Shown here one piece after another: positions 26,738 to 33,764 of a DNA stretch of 64,000 nucleotides. Where the stretch lies: contig NZ_JBGCCU010000006.1 in the NCBI RefSeq assembly GCF_041261445.1, positions 62,001 through 126,000 on the forward strand, written 5' to 3'. The DNA is from Catenulispora sp. EB89 (lineage in GTDB: Bacteria; Actinomycetota; Actinomycetes; Streptomycetales; Catenulisporaceae). Both the position numbers and the translations under genes were made by a program. Below the pieces are notes generated by a model. That model ran no database searches, had not been told where the DNA came from, and worked only from the letters and a program-made list of their open reading frames with translations. Position 1 is the first letter of the stretch. Each line of letters starts with the position of its first letter.

Positions 26738-28516
26738 ATGATGTCGATTTCCGTATCCGACGACGTCCCGATTCCCAGGGATCTTGTCGACTCGGTCTGC
26801 CACTGGGCAGCCCACAGTCCCGACGCCGTCGCGATCGAGGACGGATCGACGTCGGTCAGCTACCGCGAACTGGCGCTGTCGATGGACCGCACGGCCGCCA
26901 CGCTGCGCGACCGCGGTGTCGGTCCGGACAGCCGCATCGCGATCGCGATCCCGCGCTCGGCCGGCTTCGTCGTCGCGGCCCTCGCCGTCCTGCGCTCCGG
27001 CGGCTGCTACGTACCCATCGATCCGGGGTATCCCGAGGCCCGGCGCAAGATGATGCTCGCGGACTCGCGAGCCGAACTCGTTCTGGTCGACGACGCGGGT
27101 CCGGAGACCGAGGCCGACGTCCCGACGCTGCGGTTGGCATCCGAGGCCGGTACGCCCTCCGAAGCGCCTGATGAGTTCCCTGCCGTACCCGACGCCGCGC
27201 TGGCCTACATCATCTACACGTCAGGGTCGACCGGAACGCCCAAGGGTGTGGGAATCCCCCGCGAGGCCGTCGTCAACCTCGTCCGGGACGCCGGAGAACT
27301 GGGCATGCAGCCGGGCGACCGAGTCGGCCACCTCGCACCGACGGCCTTCGACGCGGCCACGTTCGAAATCTGGGCCCCGCTGTGCCACGGCGGCACCGTC
27401 GTCATCGCGCGGGACACGCTGATGAGCACGACGGAACTCGGGACCTGGCTCGGGTCGGCGCGGCTGGACTGGCTGTTCCTGACCACCGGTCTGTTCCATC
27501 TGCTGGTGGAACAAGCGGCCGAGTCGTTGGCGGACATCGGAGTCCTGATCACCGGTGGCGACATCCTTTCGCCGCACCACGTGCAGACCGCATCCGCCCG
27601 GGCCCGTGGGCAGCTGTACGCCGCGTACGGGCCCACCGAGACGACGGTGTTCGCCTCCTTGCACCCCGTCACGCCGGCGAGTCCCATCGGCGAACGCGTG
27701 CCGCTGGGCACCGGCATAGCGGGCAAGCACCTGCTCATCCTCGATGAGGATCTGCGCCCGGCGCCGGACGGCGAGATCGCAGAGATCTACATCAGCGGCC
27801 CGGGCCTGGCCCGCGGGTACCACGACATGCCGGCGCTGACCGCTCAGCGCTTCCTCGCCGACCCGTTCTCGACGGAGTCCGGTGGGCGGATGTACCGGAC
27901 CGGAGACCTGGGCCGCCGGCAGCCGAACGGCGAGGTGGAGTTCCACGGGCGCGTCGACCGGCAGGTGAAGATCCGCGGCTTCCGGGTGGAGCTCGGTGAG
28001 ATCGAAGCCGAACTGCAGGCCCATGAGTCCGTCAGCGGCGTGGCCGCGGTGGTGGACGAGGACGCCTACGGAAAACGTGTCGTCGTGTACGCGGTCGGCG
28101 TCAAGGGCTCCGATCTCGACGGAACAGAACTGCGCAGCTGGATCGCCGACCGGATGCCGGAGTTCATGAGACCGCACAACTTCGTGGTCGTCGACCGGCT
28201 GCCCCTGGACCCGAACGGCAAAGTGCGGCGCCAGGACTTGCCGACCGTGCTGTCGCCGCGAGAGAAGTACAGCCAAATACTTCCTCCGTTCCGGGAGCCG
28301 GGCACCCAGACCGAGGCCGTGATCGTGCACGCGTTCATGGACGTGTTGCAGCTGGACCGGGTCGGCGCCGACGACAACTTCTTCGAGCTGGGCGGAGACT
28401 CGCTGCGCACCGTCCGAGTCCTGGAGCAACTCCGCAGCCGCGGAGTCCACGTCACCGCCCGCCAGTTCTTCGCCCATTCCACGCCGGCACAGCTCACCAG
28501 TGTGGCCGGGACCTGA
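26738..28516 (+). CDS. Stand-alone NRPS adenylation-carrier (A-T) protein
   Basis: 593 residues from the ATG at 26738 (a second ATG follows directly at 26741 and is better spaced from GGGGG). Adenylation motifs: [77 protein letters not shown]. The carrier has FFELGGDSLRTVR. By-eye specificity residues are D-A-F-F-I-G-A-V-F-K; the D-A-F start and late F-K resemble valine/isoleucine-type pockets, so a branched aliphatic amino acid is my guess. It heads an operon of P450, two thioesterases and MbtH. That order is like the NovH/NovI or NikP1/NikQ systems, where a P450 hydroxylates the beta carbon of an amino acid tethered to a private carrier protein. Confidence 0.92.
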   Translation: MMSISVSDDVPIPRDLVDSVCHWAAHSPDAVAIEDGSTSVSYRELALSMDRTAATLRDRGVGPDSRIAIAIPRSAGFVVAALAVLRSGGCYVPIDPGYPEARRKMMLADSRAELVLVDDAGPETEADVPTLRLASEAGTPSEAPDEFPAVPDAALAYIIYTSGSTGTPKGVGIPREAVVNLVRDAGELGMQPGDRVGHLAPTAFDAATFEIWAPLCHGGTVVIARDTLMSTTELGTWLGSARLDWLFLTTGLFHLLVEQAAESLADIGVLITGGDILSPHHVQTASARARGQLYAAYGPTETTVFASLHPVTPASPIGERVPLGTGIAGKHLLILDEDLRPAPDGEIAEIYISGPGLARGYHDMPALTAQRFLADPFSTESGGRMYRTGDLGRRQPNGEVEFHGRVDRQVKIRGFRVELGEIEAELQAHESVSGVAAVVDEDAYGKRVVVYAVGVKGSDLDGTELRSWIADRMPEFMRPHNFVVVDRLPLDPNGKVRRQDLPTVLSPREKYSQILPPFREPGTQTEAVIVHAFMDVLQLDRVGADDNFFELGGDSLRTVRVLEQLRSRGVHVTARQFFAHSTPAQLTSVAGT

Positions 28517-28555
28517 CACAGAGCATCGCAGCGAGCCCACCGGACGCCTGGTGGC

Positions 28556-29914
28556 GTGCGCCTGCCCGACAGGAAGACAGGACATGAGCCGATCCACCGC
28601 GCTCCCGACCACCCGGCCTCGATGCTGATCCCGGGCCACGCGCCCGGTTCGCCCCTCGCGCCGGAGAACATCGACCTCTTCGATCCGACCCGTTTCAGCA
28701 CGGGCTCCCAACACCCGTCCTGGCACACGCTGCGGGCGGGAGCGCCGCTGTGGCGTCAGAGGGCTGGCAACGACACCGAGTTCTGTTCCGTGACCCGCTA
28801 CGAGGACGTGCTGGCGGTGATCAAGAACCATCAGAGCTTCAGCTCCGAATACGGGACGATCCTCGCCGTACTCGGTGGGGACAGCGCGGCCGGCAGGACC
28901 ATCAACTTGATGGACCGACCTCGCCACAGTGCTCTGCGCGGTGCGACGATGCCGCAGTTGTCCACCGGAGCCGTCCTGCGCTTGGCCGAACGCACGAAGG
29001 CCCGGGTCCGCAAGACGTTCGAACCTCTCAGGGACGCGGAGACCGTCGACGTCGCCGAGCTCACCGCAGGTCTGGCCATGACCGTGGTCGGCGACATCAT
29101 CGGAGTCCCCGAAGAGCACTGGCGGGACGTGGCGTCCTGGAGCATGACGGGCGTCGCCCCCGAGGATCCCGTGTACGCCGACGGAACAGATCAGGCCACA
29201 CTGCGCAGCGCCCACTTCGAGCTGTTCGCGTTGTTTCACGACCTGGTCCGGGAACGGATGCGGCGCCCCGCCGAGGACCTGGTGTCGACACTCATCGCCA
29301 CGACCGTCGACGGGGTGCGGCTGAGCCTGGACGAGGTCATCCTCAACTGCTACAGCCTCGTCATGGGGGCGAACACGACGACACCGCATGTGGCCTCCCA
29401 CATGCTGCTGGCGTTGGCCGAGCGTCCGGACCAGTGGCGCAGGCTCCACGCGAATCCGGCGCTGACCTCGCGCGCCGTGGAGGAGGCGGCACGGTGGGCC
29501 ACTCCGACGAACCACCTGGTGCGGCGAGCCACGCGCACATTCCAGTTGAGCGGGGGGACCGTGGAGGAGGGCGAACTGGTCGCGGCCTGGATCGGCTCGG
29601 CCAATCGCGACGAGTCCGTGTTCGCCGACCCCTATCGGTTCGACGTCGGCCGTCGCCCCAATCCCCACCTGGCCTTCGGCTTCGGCATCCACTACTGCAA
29701 CGGGGCTCCCGGCGCCCGCCTGGTGCTCCGGCAAACGCTTGAGGAAGTGCTGGACATCGCCGAGGGCTTGGCAGTGGCGGGCCCGGTGACCCATCTGCAG
29801 TCGAACTTCATCAACGGCATCACGTCATTGCCGATCGCAGTGACCTCCCGTTCCAAGACGGAAGCCATGGCCGGCCGTACGGCTGACCACCCGTGCTCTG
29901 GAGGAGAAGCATGA
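28556..29914 (+). CDS. Cytochrome P450
   Basis: Up to 452 residues. The heme loop is FGFGIHYCNGAPGARL with the thiolate Cys at about residue 381 counted from the GTG at 28556. The I-helix reads LVMGANTTTPHVA (A/G-x-x-T region), and ExxR is seen in EEAAR followed by the RRATR segment. The best downstream ATG is at 28622 (MLIPGHAPGSPLAPENIDLF), which would start the protein nearer the usual P450 N-terminus. By context it hydroxylates the amino acid held on the preceding A-T protein. It could instead be the partner of the NO synthase and nitrate a substrate, but nothing in its sequence settles that. Its stop overlaps the next start (ATGA). Ferredoxin and reductase are not in the window. Confidence 0.9.
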   Translation: MRLPDRKTGHEPIHRAPDHPASMLIPGHAPGSPLAPENIDLFDPTRFSTGSQHPSWHTLRAGAPLWRQRAGNDTEFCSVTRYEDVLAVIKNHQSFSSEYGTILAVLGGDSAAGRTINLMDRPRHSALRGATMPQLSTGAVLRLAERTKARVRKTFEPLRDAETVDVAELTAGLAMTVVGDIIGVPEEHWRDVASWSMTGVAPEDPVYADGTDQATLRSAHFELFALFHDLVRERMRRPAEDLVSTLIATTVDGVRLSLDEVILNCYSLVMGANTTTPHVASHMLLALAERPDQWRRLHANPALTSRAVEEAARWATPTNHLVRRATRTFQLSGGTVEEGELVAAWIGSANRDESVFADPYRFDVGRRPNPHLAFGFGIHYCNGAPGARLVLRQTLEEVLDIAEGLAVAGPVTHLQSNFINGITSLPIAVTSRSKTEAMAGRTADHPCSGGEA

Positions 29915-30690
29915 GCGACAGCCGACGCCTGCCGAGCGAGGCGAACCCCTGGCTCCTCAACGGCACGCCCGGCAACAGCGATTTCCTGCTGTTCGGCTTC
30001 CCATACGCCGGGACAGGCGCGGTGGCGAGCTATCGCGAATGGCCTGAACGCATCGGTGAAGGACAGCTGTGCCCGCTCCAACCACCGGGCCGAGAAAGCA
30101 GGACCCTCGAGGAACCCGTGGGGGATTTCGGACAGTTCGTCAGCGAGCTGGCCGACGCCCTCAGTCCGCACACGGACCGTCCCTACGCGTTCGTCGGGCA
30201 CTGCGGCGCCATGCCCTACATGGCCGACACCGCGCTGGCGCTGGTGCGCGCTGGACGCCCGGCCCCGGTCCGGATCTTCGCCTCGTCCTGGGGCGCCCCG
30301 CACAAGGGACTGTACGGCCGGCTCAACTTCGCCGACCTGGACACCCTGGACATCGACGCCGAGATAGACACGGCCGCGCTCGCCCGGTACGGCTCCACTC
30401 TGCCGCCGGACCTGCGCGAGGTCGTCGCGGAGATCCTCATGATCGACCTCAGGCTCATCCGCGGCTACGAGTACAGCGGCGACCCCGCACTGCCCTGCCC
30501 CGTCGACGTCATCAGTTGGTCGGCGGACGACGTCGTACCCCCGGAGACAGTCTGGCCGAGCTCCTGGTCGGAATGTACCGAGGCCACCCACCACGCCCTC
30601 GCCGGCGACCACTGGGAGTTCCTCCGCGGCCGACCAGCCCTCACGGACCTCATCGCCGAGCGCATCGCCACCGCGGTGGTCCGGGAATGA
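29911..30690 (+). CDS. Thioesterase with cysteine nucleophile
   Basis: 259 residues, alpha/beta-hydrolase thioesterase. The elbow is VGHCGAMPYM, with Cys98 where type II thioesterases have Ser. The catalytic His is in AGDHWEFLRG. A Cys nucleophile is found in some NRPS thioesterases that catalyse acyl transfer or ring closure rather than hydrolysis, for example ObiF, which forms a beta-lactone from a beta-hydroxy amino acid. Given the P450 just upstream, it may transfer the hydroxylated aminoacyl group from the private carrier to the main assembly line. It starts with ATGA overlapping the P450 stop and has a strong SD GGAGGAGAAGC; its own stop overlaps the next gene in the same way. Confidence 0.88.
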   Translation: MSDSRRLPSEANPWLLNGTPGNSDFLLFGFPYAGTGAVASYREWPERIGEGQLCPLQPPGRESRTLEEPVGDFGQFVSELADALSPHTDRPYAFVGHCGAMPYMADTALALVRAGRPAPVRIFASSWGAPHKGLYGRLNFADLDTLDIDAEIDTAALARYGSTLPPDLREVVAEILMIDLRLIRGYEYSGDPALPCPVDVISWSADDVVPPETVWPSSWSECTEATHHALAGDHWEFLRGRPALTDLIAERIATAVVRE

Positions 30691-31466
30691 CGGACCACCG
30701 CACCGCCGCTTCGTGGACCCACCTCCTGGCAGGAGGACCGGACAGCAGTAAAACCCTGGTCTGCCTCCACCACGCGGGAGGCACCGCCGCCGCCTTCCGG
30801 TCCTGGGCCCGCTATCTGGCCCCGGACACCGAAATGCTCGCCGTCCAGTTGCCCGGCAGGTCCGAGCGATTCCAGGAACCCGCGCTCGACCGGATGCAGC
30901 CGGTGGTGGACGGCGTCATGGAGCACGTGGTTCCACTGCTGGACCGCCCGTTCGCGCTGTTCGGCATGAGCATGGGAGCGCGGGTCGGGCTCGCCGTAGC
31001 GCAGGCGCTTCACCAGGCCGGGCTGCACCGGCCCGAGATGTTGATCGTCGGCGCCAGCCCCGCGCCCGTACTGCGAACGGCGGTACCGGGCTGGAACCAG
31101 AATGACGCGGAACTGACGGCCTACCTCGTCGGAACCGGCGGAGTACCACCCGAAGTCGCCGCGGCGCCGGAGGTGATGGAACTGATGCTGCCCACGGTTC
31201 GCGCGGATCTCACCGCCGTCGCGACCTGGCCGCACCAAGGCGACCGGCTGCTGGACCGCCCGATCGCCGCGCTCGCCGGACGGCAGGATCCATACGCGGC
31301 GCCCTCATTGATGCAAGGGTGGGCGACCGAGACCTCCGCGGATTTCAGCCTCACCGAGTTCGACGGCGGCCACTTCTTCGTCGAGCCGAATCTGCCCGCC
31401 GTCGTCTCGACAATCAACACCCTGCTGTCAGCTGTCGATCGCCACCAGGAAGGATCCATCCCATGA
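30687..31466 (+). CDS. Type II thioesterase
   Basis: 259 residues from the ATG at 30687 overlapping the previous stop (ATGA). N-terminal LVCLHHAGGTAAAFRSW, nucleophile FGMSMGAR with Ser95, catalytic His in FDGGHFFVEPN. It is a proofreading hydrolase of the GrsT type. The elbow has Met instead of the usual His before Ser. It lies directly after the Cys-type paralogue; the pair probably divides work, one transferring or releasing product and one clearing misloaded carriers. It overlaps the MbtH gene by ATGA. Confidence 0.9.
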   Translation: MTDHRTAASWTHLLAGGPDSSKTLVCLHHAGGTAAAFRSWARYLAPDTEMLAVQLPGRSERFQEPALDRMQPVVDGVMEHVVPLLDRPFALFGMSMGARVGLAVAQALHQAGLHRPEMLIVGASPAPVLRTAVPGWNQNDAELTAYLVGTGGVPPEVAAAPEVMELMLPTVRADLTAVATWPHQGDRLLDRPIAALAGRQDPYAAPSLMQGWATETSADFSLTEFDGGHFFVEPNLPAVVSTINTLLSAVDRHQEGSIP

Positions 31467-31678
31467 CCAACCCGTTCGACGATCCCGACGGCCGATTCCT
31501 CGTCCTGATCAACGACGAGGGCCAGCATTCCCTGTGGCCGGATCACATCCAGGTCCCCGCAGGCTGGACGACAGCGCACGGCCCAGCGGACCGGCCCTCC
31601 TGCGTGGAGTATGTGGACGCGAACTGGACGGACATGCGGCCCCGCAGCCTCGCCGCCCAGTTGGACGGCGGATCCTGA
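31463..31678 (+). CDS. MbtH-like protein
   Basis: 71 residues with the full MbtH signature: NDEGQHSLWP, PAGW, and NWTDMRPRSL. MbtH-like proteins bind A domains and are needed for solubility or adenylation by many actinobacterial NRPSs. It is the last gene of the block D operon, overlaps the thioesterase stop, and may serve A domains of the whole cluster 1. Confidence 0.96.
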   Translation: MTNPFDDPDGRFLVLINDEGQHSLWPDHIQVPAGWTTAHGPADRPSCVEYVDANWTDMRPRSLAAQLDGGS

Positions 31679-31937
31679 CCGGGCGTCCGCCCGGTCGCGG
31701 CATCACCCGGCCACGTCGTGCCGCGCGCCCTCGTGGGTGGGCGGCCACGACTGCAGCAGGCTCCACCCGCTGCAGCAGCCCGGATCGATCGGAAGTATGC
31801 GTGGCTTCGGACTCGCTGATCCGGGATTCGATCACAGCGTGTTGTCGCGGTGCCGGGATCAATTGATCGGCAGCGGCTTGAAAGCGGGTTCTGAATCGGC
31901 TGCTGGACGCCGACGCCGAGCCAAAGCTGTTGCAGGT

Positions 31938-32100
31938 CTGGAGCAGGGCCAAACCCGCGCCTTGCTCCCAGCGAGAACCCGTCGACGGTCAAGCCTGCTC
32001 AACCGATGGCAGCGCCTCGTTCATGAGCCGAAGCATCTCGTAGAAGACCTACGAGCGACTTGTGTATATCAAAAATCCTATAACGACAACGCAAGCAACA
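31938..32100 (+). ncRNA. Structured repeat element, copy A (two hairpins)
   Basis: First hairpin: arms GGAGCAGGGC (31940-31949) and GCCTTGCTCC (31959-31968), loop CAAACCCGC. Next comes a conserved GAGAACCCGTCGACGG, then a second hairpin CTCGTAG/CTACGAG (32037-32055), then TATCAAAAATCCTATAACG. Every block is found in the same order in copy B. It could be an RNA, a transposon end or a protein-binding DNA element. Strand is assigned arbitrarily. Confidence 0.5.
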
Positions 32101-32542
32101 CCACGGTGCTGGCGCAGGGGCCAACGCAACCATTGCGGAAGGCCATCCGGTTCAGCCGTGTCGGGAGATGCATTCAACGACCCGACTTGTCGTTCCGCTC
32201 AACGAGCCCGTCAACGCATCGTCAGAAAAGCGGCTGGCCGGCGTTCACAGGGCAGCGCGGCGAGCCCGTCGGCGCTGATTTGCTCGTTGCGGTCTTCGCC
32301 TTGCAGCCATGAGCAGTACACCGAACCGTCGGACGCCACCTTCGCCAAGGTGGGCCAAGCGATGGAGGCGTTCAACCGAGCACTGGAGGCAGGCGACAAG
32401 ACCGACGCCGAAGCCCAGAAGGTCATGTTCGAAGCCAACCCTGCGCTGATCGCCACCACGCTGTACTTCCTGCGCTACGTTGGCGCGAACGAGGACCGCG
32501 AGCTTCCACCTCCGGGCATGCCGACCTACCTGTGGATTATCT

Positions 32543-32728
32543 ATGGCAGCCCGACCCACCCCCGAGGACATGGCGGGGGCCCGCCGCAACCTGGACAGGA
32601 TCGAAGCGGCCCAGCAGAAGGCCCGCCAGGACCGCGCCGAGGGGAAACAGCCGGCGACCAAGACCTCGCGATCCCGGCGCAAGCCCACCGGCAACGAACC
32701 GGGCGGCGGTCAAGCCGGAACGTCGTGA
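32543..32728 (+). CDS. Possible small hydrophilic protein (uncertain)
   Basis: 61 residues, starting MAARPTPEDMAGARRNLDRI, then Lys/Arg/Gln-rich with TKTSRSRRKPTGNE. The composition (charged helix, then basic tail) looks more protein-like than the other frames here, but there is no good SD and I do not recognise a family. It may be a remnant of a mobile element gene. Confidence 0.3.
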   Translation: MAARPTPEDMAGARRNLDRIEAAQQKARQDRAEGKQPATKTSRSRRKPTGNEPGGGQAGTS

Positions 32729-33017
32729 ACTGGCAGGATCTGGGCCACGGGGCTGCTTCCTGCCTTCGGCCCAGCAGCCCGCCCAGCCCACCGCCCCAGC
32801 ATGCACCGGACGACCAGGTCTCGGCAACGGCTCACGCTTCGAGACGACTGGCACCTTCCTCGTGAACGCCAACGGTTGTCCGGCCACAGCGGATCACGGG
32901 ATGGCGGTCCGACACGCACTCGTGGGCTCCGCCCACACCCGGCCCTCTCTCCGAGAGCAGGCGACAAGTTCGCGGCGTTGCCGCCGGTCGTGCATCCGAA
33001 GGACTACGACGGAACCT

Positions 33018-33180
33018 CGCCGGGGGGCAAGGCCAAACCCACGCCTTGCCCCCCGGTGAGAACCCGTCGACGGGCACAGCCTGCCCGACCCACGACAGCA
33101 CCGCTTCCCGAGCCGCGGCGTGTTGTAGGACATCCACAAGCAAATATCAGGACCCTACGACGGCAACGCTGCCGGCAACG
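33018..33180 (+). ncRNA. Structured repeat element, copy B (two hairpins)
   Basis: First hairpin: 14-bp perfect arms CCGGGGGGCAAGGC (33020-33033) and GCCTTGCCCCCCGG (33043-33056), loop CAAACCCAC. Next is GAGAACCCGTCGACGGG, then a weaker second hairpin TTGTAGG/CCACAA (33123-33139), then ATATCAGGACCCTACGACGG. The loop of hairpin 1 matches copy A at eight of nine positions, while its stem has changed with base pairing kept. Confidence 0.5.
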
Positions 33181-33308
33181 GAGGTGAACGACGACGCATT
33201 GCACGGCGCCCCTGCGCCATCGGTTGTCGACAGCAAAGAGATCCCGCAGCTAACAGGATTTCCGACACGCTCAACGCCGGAAGCGGGTCGGAGTTCGACA
33301 AGTTGATT

Positions 33309-33725
33309 TCACTCAATATTACGAGCGACAACGCCAAACTCCCGAAAAAGAGTGTCAACAAAATCGATCCCGCCAAATCCTGGCACACGTCTCCACCACC
33401 AGCCGAGGCGATCCACGCGTGAAGGTGGAAGTACTTCCGATACGAGTGCGCGAAACCGTTCGTCAATATCATCTATAGTTTGCGCAAACTCGGCATATCC
33501 GTCTTCATTTATCAGCCCTCTGTCGCAGAGGGCAAGTTCGATGAAGTCGCGGACTCTTAGCTCATCAAGGTAGTCATAAACTGTGTTGTCATAGCCCGAC
33601 TCGCAGGATCGCACGAAACCCTGCCAGGCTTCAATATCAGCCGTATGTGATCGAAAGCGGGAACGGCCGACATCGAGCTGGAGCTGCCGATACCTATCAA
33701 TGAACTGTCGTGAAGCCACGTTCAT
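33309..33725 (-). CDS. Putative immunity protein for the RHS toxin
   Basis: 138 residues from the ATG at 33725 (GTG at 33728 also possible; GGAAGGG lies just upstream). It is acidic and Trp-rich, with YDNTVYDYLDELRVRDF, DDIDERFRALVSEVLPP and GWWWRRVPGFGGIDFVDTLF. I recognise no named domain. It lies 39 bases downstream of the RHS toxin stop on the same strand, exactly where immunity genes of polymorphic toxins sit, and it has the usual small, acidic, cytoplasmic character. Function is inferred from position only. Local GC is lower than in the NRPS genes, as is common for toxin-tip and immunity cassettes. Confidence 0.6.
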   Translation of the reverse strand: MNVASRQFIDRYRQLQLDVGRSRFRSHTADIEAWQGFVRSCESGYDNTVYDYLDELRVRDFIELALCDRGLINEDGYAEFAQTIDDIDERFRALVSEVLPPSRVDRLGWWWRRVPGFGGIDFVDTLFREFGVVARNIE

Positions 33726-33764
33726 CACCCTTCCGCTGCTTGCTGGTAATCCACATCGCAGCAG

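Larger units (their letters stand above)
31679..33308. other. Gene-poor 1.6-kb region between the NRPS cluster and the RHS locus
   Basis: No confident gene. It holds two copies of a hairpin-bearing element (31938-32100 and 33018-33180), listed separately. Between them, in the frame of position 32362, a protein-like stretch reads MEAFNRALEAGDKTDAEA then PALIATTLYFLRYVG and LPPPGMPTYLWIIYG. It then runs into Pro/Gly/Arg-rich sequence typical of a wrong frame, as if a small gene had been frameshifted. A short frame at 32543 is listed separately. Confidence 0.5.

Noticed and set aside
27221-29794. 857-residue minus-strand open frame
   Set aside because: Antisense to the A-T and P450 genes, both with clear motifs. 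No SD and random-looking composition.
28556-29914. P450 called as a TxtE-like nitrating enzyme
   Set aside because: Tempting because of the NO synthase, but its operon (A-T, thioesterases, MbtH) fits carrier-bound hydroxylation better and no sequence feature I can see proves nitration.
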